The notes below the pieces were generated by a model that did not search any database, was not told the origin of the DNA, and saw only the letters and a list, made by a program, of their open reading frames with translations. A DNA stretch of 64,000 nt from Prado023 sp963706885 (GTDB lineage: Bacteria; Actinomycetota; Actinomycetes; S36-B12; CAIYMF01): contig CAVPNX010000007.1 in NCBI GenBank assembly GCA_963706885.1, positions 124,001-188,000 on the forward strand. The letters are read 5' to 3'. Made by a program: the position numbers and the translations under genes. Each line of letters opens with the position of its first letter. Position 1 is the first letter of the stretch. Of this stretch, positions 41,246-50,790 are shown one piece after another.

Positions 41246-42581
41246 GTGGGCGAGTTGGGTACGACCTTTGCGATCATCCTGGTCTTCACGCTGATCGGGG
41301 GCTTCTTCGCCGCGTCGGAGACCGCCCTGATCTCGCTGCGGGACAGCCAGGTCAACCGGATGGTCGATTCCGATCCCCGGCGGGGTGCGCGGTTGCGGGC
41401 GCTGATGGACCAGCCGAACCGGTTCCTGGCCGCCGTCCAGGTCGGCGTGACGATGGCCGGGTTCATCTCCGCGGCCTTCGGGGCCAACCGGATCGCCCCG
41501 GTGGTGTCCGGGTGGCTGGTGTCGGCGGGGATGAGCCAGGCGGTCGCGGACTCCGTCGCGTTCATCGGCGCGACCGTGCTGGTCGTCTACATCTCCCTGG
41601 TCCTCGGCGAGCTGGTCCCCAAGCGACTGGCCCTGGCCAAGTCCGAGTCCATCGCCCTGAGGGTGGCCGCCCCGATCGACTTCATCGCGAAGATCTCCCG
41701 GCCCTTCATCTGGTTGCTGTCGGCGTCGACCAACCTGATCGTCCGGATCCTGGGCCTGGACCCGTCCAGCGGCCGCGAGGTCATCACCGGCGAGGAGCTG
41801 CGGGGCATGGTGGCCGCCCACACCGACCTGACCGATGAGGAGCGCGAGCTGATCGACGACGTCTTCGACGCCGGGGACACCGAGCTGCGCGAGGTGATGA
41901 TCCCGCGCACGGAGGTCGCGTTCCTGGACGCCTCGCTCCCCGCGTTCCGGGCGGCCTCGCTCGTGGCTGCGATGCCCCACTCCCGCTACCCCGTCATCGG
42001 GGACTCCCCGGACGACGTCCTCGGGTTCGTCCATGTGCGCGACATCCTCACCCCGTCGATGGTGACCAGGTCGGTGCGGCTGGAGGACCTGGCCCGCGAG
42101 GTGGCCTTCTTCCCGGGCAGCAAGCAGGTGATCCCCGCGCTGGCCGAGATGCGCCGGGGCGGGCACCACCTCGCAGTCGTCGCCGACGAGTACGGGGGAA
42201 CGGCAGGGATCGTCACCATGGAGGACCTGGTCGAGGAGCTCGTCGGCGACATCCACGACGAGTACGACCAGGAGGGCAGCGCACCTGCTGCCGCCCTGCG
42301 CCCCGGTGCGCCCTTCGAGGTCGACGGCCTGCTGAACCTCGAGGACTTCGAGGAGGAGTCCGGGGTGGTCCTGCGCGACGGTCCCTACGAGACGGTCGCG
42401 GGATGGTTCGTCGCCCAGCTCGGGCGCCTGCCGGCTGTCGGTGACGAGCTGCAGGGTGCCGGGGCGACGTTCCAGGTGATCGAGCTCGACGGCCGGCGGA
42501 TCTCCCGGATCCGGGTCACGCCCGTGGTCATCCGAATCGGCACCGAGCCCCGAGGCGGAGCCCGACGCCTCCGAGGGCTGA
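41246..42581 (+). CDS. CNNM/CorC-type membrane protein with CBS domains (one late frameshift)
   Basis: About 444 residues. The DUF21 membrane domain (about 1-185) begins FAIILVFTLIGGFFAASETA with four hydrophobic segments; two CBS motifs follow (about 205-335, VMIPRTEVAFLDASLPAF and GTAGIVTMEDLVEELVGDI), then the CorC_HlyC C-terminal domain (about 350-435). Such proteins are linked to magnesium or other cation export; older names call them hemolysins. In the raw frame there is no stop and it runs into trpS. A shift of one base near 42548 gives EPEAEPDASEG and a TGA at 42579-42581, the likely true end. A TACATT hexamer lies 10 bases before the GTG. Confidence 0.85.
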
Positions 42582-42652
42582 TCGCGTGCTCGGCCGCGAA
42601 CGGGAGTTGTCGGGTTCGGGAACACCGGGGAACGTTTGCGACAATGGCGCCC

Positions 42653-43651
42653 ATGTCCCCACGTCCCCGTGTGCTGTCCGGGATCCAGCCGACGGCCGAC
42701 TCCTTCCACATCGGCAACTACTTGGGGGCGTTGCGCAACTGGGTGGCCCTGCAGGAGACCCACGACTGCTTCTACTGCGTGGTCGACCTGCATGCCATCA
42801 CCGTGGACCACGACCCGGCGGAGCTGAACCGGCGCACGCGGGTGTCGTTCGCGCAGCTGGTGGCCCTGGGCGTGGACCCGCAGCGGTCGACGGTGTTCGT
42901 CCAGAGCCAGGTCCCCGAGCACACCCAGCTGCAGTGGGCCCTGGCGTGCCTGACCGGCATGGGCGAGGCCGGCCGCATGACCCAGTTCAAGGACAAGTCG
43001 GCCAAGGCCGGCACCGACCGCACGTCGGTCGGGCTGTTCACGTACCCGATCCTGCAGGCCGCCGACATCCTGGTGTACCGGGCCAACGCGGTGCCGGTGG
43101 GTGAGGACCAGCGCCAGCACCTCGAGCTGACCCGCGACCTGGCTGTCCGGTTCAACGGCCGGTTCGGGTCGACCCTGACCGTGCCGGAGCCGCTGATCAT
43201 CAAGGACACCGCCAAGATCTTCGACCTGGCCGATCCCACGTCGAAGATGAGCAAGTCCTCCCCGGCCGGGTGCGTGTTCCTGCTCGACCCGCCCAAGCAG
43301 ACCGCGAAGAAGATCCGGTCGGCGGTCACCGACTCCGAGACCGAGGTCCGTTTCGACCCGGAGAACAAGCCGGGCGTGTCGAACCTGCTCACCATCCTGG
43401 CGACCTTCACCGGCCGCACGGTGGCGCAGGTCGAGCCGGAGTTCGCCGGGCGCATGTACGGCGACCTGAAGAAGGAGGCCGCCGAGGCCGTCGTGGCGTT
43501 CGTCGAGCCGGTCCAGGCCCGGGTCGCCGAGCTCCTCGAGGACCCCGCCGAGCTCGACCGGCAGATGGCTGCGGGGGCAGCGCGTGCCCGCGAGGTCGCC
43601 GCCGCCACGTTGGCTGACGTGTACCGGAACCTGGGCTTCGTGATCCCCTGA
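42653..43651 (+). CDS. trpS: Tryptophanyl-tRNA synthetase
   Basis: 332 residues, normal for the bacterial class I enzyme. HIGN (19-22) follows VLSGIQPTADSF, and KMSKS is at 198-202. Between them lie MGEAGRMTQFKDKS and DQRQHLELTRDLA, typical of TrpRS. It charges tRNA-Trp. GACAAT (42640-42645) ends 7 bases before ATG 42653; an earlier in-frame ATG at 42644 overlaps that hexamer and is less likely. Its stop and the next start overlap as TGATG/ATGA, so the downstream fusion gene is co-translated. Confidence 0.95.
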   Translation: MSPRPRVLSGIQPTADSFHIGNYLGALRNWVALQETHDCFYCVVDLHAITVDHDPAELNRRTRVSFAQLVALGVDPQRSTVFVQSQVPEHTQLQWALACLTGMGEAGRMTQFKDKSAKAGTDRTSVGLFTYPILQAADILVYRANAVPVGEDQRQHLELTRDLAVRFNGRFGSTLTVPEPLIIKDTAKIFDLADPTSKMSKSSPAGCVFLLDPPKQTAKKIRSAVTDSETEVRFDPENKPGVSNLLTILATFTGRTVAQVEPEFAGRMYGDLKKEAAEAVVAFVEPVQARVAELLEDPAELDRQMAAGAARAREVAAATLADVYRNLGFVIP

Positions 43652-44772
43652 TGAGTGTTGCACCGGTCGTCCCCGCGGACGTCCTCGGCTCGGAGCCGGC
43701 GGACTGGCCGGTGACCATCGGCGTCGCCCTGCCGATCCCCGAACCGTTCCTCGGGGAGCTCGGCGCCTATCGCGAACGGTTCGGTGACCCGCTGGCCCAC
43801 GCGATCGTTGCGCACATCACCCTCGTGCCGCCCATGTCCGTGGCCACCGAGGAGCACCTGGGCGAGATCCTGGCCCACCTGCAGGCGCTGGCCATGGACA
43901 TGGAGCCGTTCCCGCTCGTGCTCGAGGGGGCGGGCACGTTCCGCCCGGTCTCCAAGGTGGTGTTCGTCCCCATCGTCGAGGGCGAGGCCGAGGTCCGGGC
44001 AGCAGAGGCGGCGGTGCGCCGGGGCCCGCTCGACCGACCGCTGGAGTACCCGTACCACCCGCATGTGACGGTTGCCCACGATCTGGAGGAGGACTGGCTC
44101 GACCAGGCCGCCGAGGCCCTGCTCACCTACCGCGCGGCGTTCGAGGTCGACCGCTTCAGCCTGTTCATCCGTGGAGCTGATGGCGTCTGGCGCCCGGTGG
44201 CCGACTTCCCCTTCGGCCAGTCCGTCATCGATCCGAGACGCTACGAGGGCGACTCGGTCACGATCGGCCTGCTGGACCCGCAGGACTTCCCCGCGCTGTG
44301 CGACCGGCTCGGGGAGATCGTGGCCGATGCCGTGAACAACGGGGCCGGGGTCAACTTCCTGCTCCCCTTCTCGGCGGCGGACGGGGCCGCGTGGTGGCGT
44401 GCGCAGGCCGCCGATGTCGCCGCGGGCCGGCGGGTCCTGCTCGTCGCGCGCGACGAGGGCGAGGTCGTGGGCATCGTGTCGGTGCACCCTGCGGCGGCGC
44501 CGAACCAACCGCATCGTGCGGAGCTCAGCAAGCTGCTGGTGCACTCAGCCGACCGGCGCCGGGGGGTGGCCACCCGACTCATGGATGCCGCCGCCGAGGA
44601 GGCCCGCAGGCGTGGGTTCACACTGCTGACCCTCGACTGCGTGGGAGGAGGTCCGGAGGAGGAGTTCTACCGGGGCCTGGGCTACACGCCCGTCGGGACG
44701 ATCCCCGGATATGCGCTGTCGCCCACGGGGGAGCCGCAGGCAGCGACGTTCCTCTACCTCGAGCTGCGCTGA
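43651..44772 (+). CDS. 2H phosphoesterase / GNAT acetyltransferase fusion
   Basis: 373 residues in two parts. Residues 1-190 belong to the 2-prime-5-prime RNA ligase-like 2H superfamily: AHITLVPP supplies H55-x-T57 and YHPHVTVAHD supplies H138-x-T140, the two HxT motifs. Residues about 200-373 form a GNAT acetyltransferase: LVARDEGEVVGIVSVHPAA, ELSKLLVHSADRRRGVATRL (acetyl-CoA loop) and FYRGLGYTPVG. A 2H gene after trpS is common in actinobacteria; the acetyltransferase half is what is unusual. The joint is in frame with no hint of a start between them except RRYEGDSVTIGLLDPQDF. An indel that fused two genes cannot be ruled out here. Substrates of both halves are unknown. Confidence 0.8.
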   Translation: MSVAPVVPADVLGSEPADWPVTIGVALPIPEPFLGELGAYRERFGDPLAHAIVAHITLVPPMSVATEEHLGEILAHLQALAMDMEPFPLVLEGAGTFRPVSKVVFVPIVEGEAEVRAAEAAVRRGPLDRPLEYPYHPHVTVAHDLEEDWLDQAAEALLTYRAAFEVDRFSLFIRGADGVWRPVADFPFGQSVIDPRRYEGDSVTIGLLDPQDFPALCDRLGEIVADAVNNGAGVNFLLPFSAADGAAWWRAQAADVAAGRRVLLVARDEGEVVGIVSVHPAAAPNQPHRAELSKLLVHSADRRRGVATRLMDAAAEEARRRGFTLLTLDCVGGGPEEEFYRGLGYTPVGTIPGYALSPTGEPQAATFLYLELR

Positions 44773-44778
44773 GCCGGT

Positions 44779-44825
44779 GGTGGTGGTCGATCTCGTCGAG
44801 TCGACCGACCGGATCGACGACCACC
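44779..44825. terminator. Hairpin between 2H-GNAT gene and spermidine-synthase-like gene
   Basis: Arms 44779-44792 and 44812-44825 pair at 13 of 14 positions around a 19-base loop, between convergent genes. Confidence 0.5.
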
Positions 44826-44845
44826 GCGGCCCGGGGGTGACCGCC

Positions 44846-45697
44846 TCAGCCGAACACCCCCGGCGGCGGGAGGGGGGATCCCGTCGCGGTGGCGTCGGTG
44901 AAGGGCTGGTGGTCGCCGACGAATGCGTCGAGGTCTGCGTCGTGCAGCACTCGCGCGGGCCACGGGTCACCGGCGCTGCGCCGGGCCAGAGCGCCGATGT
45001 CCAGGGGCTCGGCCCAGGGCGACTGGGCGATGACGATCAGGTTCCCGAACCGTCGCCCGCGCAGGACGGCCGGCTCCGCGGCCACGACGACCCGGTCGAA
45101 GGTGGCGCGCACCCCGGCCACGTAGCGCCGGGCGTAGGTCAGGGGGTTCTCGTCGGCGATGTTGGCCACCAGGGTGCCGCCCGGGGTGAGGATGCGCCGG
45201 ACGTGGCCGAAGGCCTCCACGGACGTGAGGCTGCCCGGGGTCTGCGCACTGGCGAAGACGTCGAGGATCACCAGGTCGGCGGACCCGTCGGGCAGTGACT
45301 CCAGGGCGCTGCGGGCCTCGGCGGTGCGCACCCGGATCTGGTAGTCGCGGGGCCATGGCAGCTCGGCGCGCACCAGCTCGACCAGGGCGGCGTCGTGCTC
45401 GATGACGAGGTTGCGGGTCCGCGGCCTGGTGGCGCTGGCATAGCGCGCCAGGGCCATCGCACCTCCGCCCAGGTGCACGATGCGCACCGGGCCGGGCGGG
45501 AGCAGGTCGATCACATGGCCGATCCGGCGCATGTACTCGAAGACCAGCCGCGTCGGGTCGGCAAGGTCCACGTGGGACTGCTGGGTCCCTTCGATGAGCA
45601 GCATCCAGCCCTCAGCGAGGTCCGGATCGGGCACGAGGGTCGCCTCGCCGCCGGCCACGGCGCGTGTCACGGTGCCGCGAAGCGCCCTGCGTCCCAT
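44846..45697 (-). CDS. Spermidine-synthase-like methyltransferase-fold protein
   Basis: 283 residues. The nucleotide-binding fold shows IVHLGGGAMALARYASA (glycine-rich loop), LVIEHDAALVELVRAEL and ADLVILDVFASAQTPGSLTS, like spermidine synthases, but the first motif and ILDVFAS suggest the actinobacterial spermidine synthase-like family whose reaction is not settled. The N-terminal strand region MLLIEGTQQSHVDLADPTRL is also typical. A minus-strand GACAAT ends 8 bases before ATG 45697, a near-leaderless start. It converges with the 2H-GNAT gene and is divergent from thioredoxin. Confidence 0.8.
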   Translation of the reverse strand: MGRRALRGTVTRAVAGGEATLVPDPDLAEGWMLLIEGTQQSHVDLADPTRLVFEYMRRIGHVIDLLPPGPVRIVHLGGGAMALARYASATRPRTRNLVIEHDAALVELVRAELPWPRDYQIRVRTAEARSALESLPDGSADLVILDVFASAQTPGSLTSVEAFGHVRRILTPGGTLVANIADENPLTYARRYVAGVRATFDRVVVAAEPAVLRGRRFGNLIVIAQSPWAEPLDIGALARRSAGDPWPARVLHDADLDAFVGDHQPFTDATATGSPLPPPGVFG

Positions 45698-45771
45698 GGC
45701 CGGCCATTGTCCATGACCGCGACCAGCACCGGCGATCCGGCGGGGAATAGCCCGCGACGAGGTGTGGTTCC

Positions 45772-45787
45772 ATACCTACCGGGGTAT
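45772..45787 (+). promoter_or_regulatory. Operator-like inverted repeat upstream of thioredoxin
   Basis: ATACCTACCGGGGTAT has ATACC and GGTAT ends in inverted order, resembling the G/C-tract operators of CsoR/CstR-family repressors that control copper or sulfur-stress genes. It also contains TATAAC-like promoter bases just downstream. Resemblance only; no CsoR-type gene is in the window. Confidence 0.35.
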
Positions 45788-45826
45788 AACCCCAGCCGAC
45801 CCCACCACCAACCGCAAGGAACTGAC

Positions 45827-46198
45827 ATGGCAAGCGTGACCCTGACCGGGACGGACTTCGAGTCGACCGTCCTGGGCAATGACATCGTCCTGGTCGACTT
45901 CTGGGCCGCCTGGTGCGGTCCGTGCCGCAACTTCGCCCCCGTCTTCGAGTCCGCCTCCGAGGTGCACTCCGACGTCGTGTTCGGCAAGGTGGACACGGAG
46001 GCCGAGCAGGCCCTGGCCGCCGCGGCGCAGATCACCTCGATCCCCACGCTGATGGCCTTCCGTGAGGGGGTCCTGGTCTTCGCGCAGCCGGGGGCCCTCC
46101 CCGCCTCGTCGCTCGAGCAGGTCATCGAGGCCGTCCGCGGGCTCGACATGGAGCAGGTCCGCGCCGAAATCGCCGCCCAGAAGGGCGATCCGCAGTAA
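45827..46198 (+). CDS. trx: Thioredoxin
   Basis: 123 residues. The active site is FWAAWCGPC with redox cysteines C30 and C33, and the cis-Pro loop is TSIPTLMAFREG. Thioredoxins reduce disulfides in cytoplasmic proteins with electrons from thioredoxin reductase, which is not in this window. The C-terminal extension (about 105-123, LDMEQVRAEIAAQKGDPQ) is longer than in E. coli TrxA and typical of an actinobacterial single-gene type. The start has CAAGGA upstream. An inverted repeat like a CsoR-family operator precedes it and a strong hairpin follows. Confidence 0.92.
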   Translation: MASVTLTGTDFESTVLGNDIVLVDFWAAWCGPCRNFAPVFESASEVHSDVVFGKVDTEAEQALAAAAQITSIPTLMAFREGVLVFAQPGALPASSLEQVIEAVRGLDMEQVRAEIAAQKGDPQ

Positions 46199-46277
46199 CG
46201 TCTGGAGATGCCCGGACCGTACCGGTTCGGGCGGAACGTCCCGCCGGCCCCCGACCCGGGCGCGGGGCACCGCATGG

Positions 46278-46316
46278 CGAAGGCTCGTCACCCCTCGACC
46301 CGGTGACGAGCCTTCG
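46278..46316. terminator. Perfect 15-base-pair hairpin after thioredoxin
   Basis: Arms 46278-46292 and 46302-46316 are perfectly complementary with a 9-base loop. It sits between thioredoxin and the convergent DUF4349 gene and probably ends both. Confidence 0.75.
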
Positions 46317-46348
46317 TCGTGCGTGCGGTGCGTCGCGCCGGACCGCCG

Positions 46349-47656
46349 TCAGTCGGTGGACCCCGGCTGGGTGGCCGCCGGCGGGGTGGCCCCCGGTCCC
46401 TCAGCGGCCGTCGGTGACTGCGTCGCGGCCGGAGCTGCCGTCCGACGGCTGCGGCGCCGCCGCACCCAGGCGATGATCCCCATCGCGATCAGCAGGGGCG
46501 AGATGATCAGCAGCGCCTGGCCGAACCAGCTCCAGAACTGCGACAGGCCCTCGAGGAACGACTCCCACCAGGTCTGCTCCGGCTGAGGATCCACCGACTG
46601 CTGGGCGTCCTCCGGGGTCATCAGGGTGAGGCTGATCTGGGACATCGCCGTCTGGTTCTCGAGGTCGCGCTGCTGGGCCCGAAGGGCGTCGAGCTCGGAC
46701 TGCCGCTGGGAGATGGCCTGCTCGAGGGTGATCACGTCGGTGATGTCCGTGGCCTCGTCCATCAGCGCCGTCAGCCGGAGCAGCGAGGCCTCGAGGGCCG
46801 TGATGCGGGCGTCCACGTCGGCGACCTGTGCGCCCACGTCGTACGTGGACTGCTGCATCTGCACGACCTCACCCGCGTCGCGGGCGGCCTCCATCGCCTC
46901 GTCGTAGTCGTCGACGGGAACCTGGACGGTGAGCCAGATGCCCGGCCCGGTCGGGTACCACGGGTAGGGGTAGCTCATCCCCATGTCGCGCCCCATCGAC
47001 ACCTCGGGGCCGTAGGGCTGGGCCCCGGCGCTGTCCTCGGTCACGACCGTCTCGGAGGTCACCCGGCCACCCATCCCCAGGATGGTCGCCACGAACTCGT
47101 CGCGGGCGGCCTCCGGATCCTCCGTGCCGACCAGGACCGAGCCCGAGCGGACCAGCGCCTCCTCGGTCGTGTCCGCGCCCGGGACCCCGGCGGCAGGCAC
47201 GCCCGCCTCCGAGGACACGGCTGCGTCCTGCGCGGCCTCCGGGGCTGCGACGCTGCCGTCTGCAGCCCGCTCCTGCGCCGCGCCAGCCAGAGCCTCCCCG
47301 CCTCCCGCGGAGTCCGAGACCCCGACGCTGGCGGTCGAGTCCGACCCGCCGCCGGCCGCCAGGCCGGGCAGGACGGTTCCGGCGGCCAGTGCCAGCGTGG
47401 CCACCCCGGCGGCGGCCATGAGCATGCCCTGCCAGTGCCGCGCCAGGAACGAGGGGTGCTCGGTCAGCGACGTGGCCGTGTTCGGACTCCCCTGCGGGGC
47501 CGGGTCGTTCGCCGGTGCCGGGTCGGTGTGGGCTGCGACGCGGACACGGTCCAGCAGGCCCGCTGGCACGTCAGGGGCGCTGGCCTCGGGATCGGCCTGG
47601 GCGAGCAGGGCGCGCAGGGCCTCATCCGCGCGGTCCTCGGTGCTCTGGGTGTTCAT
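46349..47656 (-). CDS. DUF4349 membrane protein, candidate anti-sigma factor
   Basis: 435 residues. An N-terminal cytoplasmic segment (about 1-70, EALRALLAQADPEASAPDVP) precedes a helix (about 75-100), a long exported part and a second helix near 385-405 with a basic tail (WVRRRRSRR). The exported region includes the DUF4349 domain (about 160-350): VRSGSVLVGTEDPEAARDEF and a coiled coil ITALEASLLRLTALMDEATD. The start overlaps the ECF sigma gene by 4 bases, so it is co-translated and is a natural candidate for the partner that holds the sigma factor at the membrane. No zinc anti-sigma HxxxCxxC motif is visible, so that role is inference. Confidence 0.75.
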   Translation of the reverse strand: MNTQSTEDRADEALRALLAQADPEASAPDVPAGLLDRVRVAAHTDPAPANDPAPQGSPNTATSLTEHPSFLARHWQGMLMAAAGVATLALAAGTVLPGLAAGGGSDSTASVGVSDSAGGGEALAGAAQERAADGSVAAPEAAQDAAVSSEAGVPAAGVPGADTTEEALVRSGSVLVGTEDPEAARDEFVATILGMGGRVTSETVVTEDSAGAQPYGPEVSMGRDMGMSYPYPWYPTGPGIWLTVQVPVDDYDEAMEAARDAGEVVQMQQSTYDVGAQVADVDARITALEASLLRLTALMDEATDITDVITLEQAISQRQSELDALRAQQRDLENQTAMSQISLTLMTPEDAQQSVDPQPEQTWWESFLEGLSQFWSWFGQALLIISPLLIAMGIIAWVRRRRSRRTAAPAATQSPTAAEGPGATPPAATQPGSTD

Positions 47657-48321
47657 CGGGTGGCCTCCGAGCCGTGGGGGGTGGTCAGGGTGTCGTCGGG
47701 GGATGCGGTGGCATCCGGTGGGTGCAGCGTTCCCGGGCTGCTGACGCCGGGGGCCTCATCGGCCGTGGTGATGCCCGCGGAGCTGTCGACCGCCGGGCCG
47801 CTGACGCCGCGCTGGATCAGGGCCTCGCGCAGCCGAGCCCGAGCCCGGTGCATGCGCGTGCGGGCGGTGCCCGGCGAGCATCCGAGGACCTCAGCGATCT
47901 CCGCCGGTTCGAGCTGCTCCCACGCCCAGAGGCGCAGCAGCTCGGCGTCGGACTCGGACAGGTCGTCGAGGGCGGCGGCCACCACGTCGTGGGCGGTCGT
48001 GGCGTCGACCACCTGTTGGGCCGGGTCGTCGTCGGTCACGTGCAGGGGTCGCACCGTGGCCAGCTTGGTGCCCAGCCGGGTGCGCCGGGAGTCCGAGCGG
48101 ATCACATGGGCGATGACGTTGCCGGCGGTTGCGTACAGCCAGGGCAGCGCCTCGTCGGGCACGGCCTCCCGGCGGCGCCATGCGGTGGCGAAGACCTCCA
48201 CCACCACGTCCTCGGCGTCCTCCGCGGAGTCCAGCCGACGCCGCGCGTAGGCCAGGACCGCCCTCGAGTGCCGTCCGAAGAGGTCGGTCAACCACTCGTC
48301 CTCGACCTGCTGGGTGCCCAT
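47653..48321 (-). CDS. ECF-type RNA polymerase sigma factor
   Basis: 222 residues. Region 2 (about 10-75) has LFGRHSRAVLAYARRRLDSA, EDAEDVVVEVFATAWRR and LPWLYATAGNVIAHVIRSD; region 4 (about 110-165) has LSESDAELLRLWAWEQLEPA and EVLGCSPGTARTRMHRARARL. This is the two-domain ECF layout. A C-terminal extension of about 50 residues is polar and low in complexity. It heads a two-gene operon with the DUF4349 membrane protein. The target promoters are not known. The 95 bases downstream of the neighbouring vapC end hold nothing notable. Confidence 0.9.
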   Translation of the reverse strand: MGTQQVEDEWLTDLFGRHSRAVLAYARRRLDSAEDAEDVVVEVFATAWRRREAVPDEALPWLYATAGNVIAHVIRSDSRRTRLGTKLATVRPLHVTDDDPAQQVVDATTAHDVVAAALDDLSESDAELLRLWAWEQLEPAEIAEVLGCSPGTARTRMHRARARLREALIQRGVSGPAVDSSAGITTADEAPGVSSPGTLHPPDATASPDDTLTTPHGSEATR

Positions 48322-48416
48322 ACCCCTATGTTCCCGCCGCGTGCCCCCGCGTTACAGGACCCGCGCAATGGTCCGCCCGGGGCGTGTCGCCGCCGGTCAG
48401 GTCACGGGCAGCACGG

Positions 48417-48800
48417 TCACCCCTGTGCTCGGGAGATGTCTGCCAGGCGCGCATCTCCGGTGATCAAGGCACACCCCTGCCGCTCGGCGAGCTCCAGGTA
48501 TGCGGCGTCGTAGGCTGACAGGCCAAGGGCGAATGCCAGCGAGGACAACTCGGCCACCGGCGCAGGCCGAACGAGGCGCACGTCGAGTCGATCTATCAGG
48601 CCGGCGATCCTGCGGGCGCTGCTGGCGCTGAGCCGGCCGCGTCGCTGGGCGGTGGCCAGCACGTTCGCAACCTCGTACACGAAGAGGTCCGGGGCTGTTG
48701 CGGTGACTTGGGCGAGGTGTGCTGCCACGCGCTCGGAGGAGGCCGCCTCATCGGGCATGGCGAGGGCGAGCGCCGCCGACGCATCGAGGACCGCGAGCAT
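48417..48800 (-). CDS. PIN-domain protein (VapC-type toxin)
   Basis: 127 residues. The active-site acids are in place: AVLDASAALALAM (first Asp), FVYEVANVLATAQ (Glu), LSAYDAAYLELAE (Asp) and LITGDARLADI (Asp). It should be a metal-dependent ribonuclease toxin. Its ATG overlaps a TGA that ends an antitoxin-like frame upstream (TGATG junction), the normal toxin-antitoxin arrangement. A GTG three bases earlier is an alternative start. Unlike the other VapC in this window it is intact. Confidence 0.88.
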   Translation of the reverse strand: MLAVLDASAALALAMPDEAASSERVAAHLAQVTATAPDLFVYEVANVLATAQRRGRLSASSARRIAGLIDRLDVRLVRPAPVAELSSLAFALGLSAYDAAYLELAERQGCALITGDARLADISRAQG

Positions 48801-48985
48801 CACAGGCGCCGACCCTCCTCGATCAGTTCCCGGATGTCGAAGGCTCCCCGAGTGTGGCGGGTCGAACTGGCCGCCGACGCCTCGACCCGCCCAGCCGTGC
48901 ATGGGCGGTGCGTCTTGACCTCCTCGCCGTCGGCCGTCGTCGGAGATCGGCTGTCCTCGACCAGTCGGATGTCCAGCGAGGCGCC
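48800..48985 (-). CDS. Antitoxin-like frame upstream of vapC, start not found
   Basis: The frame ends in TRHTRGAFDIRELIEEGRRL and stops in the TGATG junction with the PIN gene; FDIRELIEEGRRL looks like the toxin-binding tail of a small VapB/FitA-type antitoxin. The beginning of the frame reads ASLDIRLVEDS, like a first DNA-binding strand, but there is no ATG or GTG in frame before the phosphoglucomutase stop at 48999, and the helix region in between is weak. An indel or an unusual start may be involved. Confidence 0.45.
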   Translation of the reverse strand, partial: GASLDIRLVEDSRSPTTADGEEVKTHRPCTAGRVEASAASSTRHTRGAFDIRELIEEGRRL

Positions 48986-48998
48986 GTCTGCGGGCCGG

Positions 48999-50636
<1,638 letters not shown>

Positions 50637-50790
50637 GGCACCTCCTGGTGGCGTGGCGGCGGGTGGGCCGCGCACGGACCCCCAGAGTATTGAGGCCACC
50701 CCCCACCCGGCGCGGTGGGCGAGGTCCCGGTTGTGCGGTCGTTCGGGCAATCTGCTCGGAGCAGGCGACCTCGCGTGTCATCATTGGCCG

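Noticed and set aside
42644..42652. Earlier trpS start at ATG 42644
   Set aside because: It overlaps the likely -10 hexamer, so it would not be in the mRNA.
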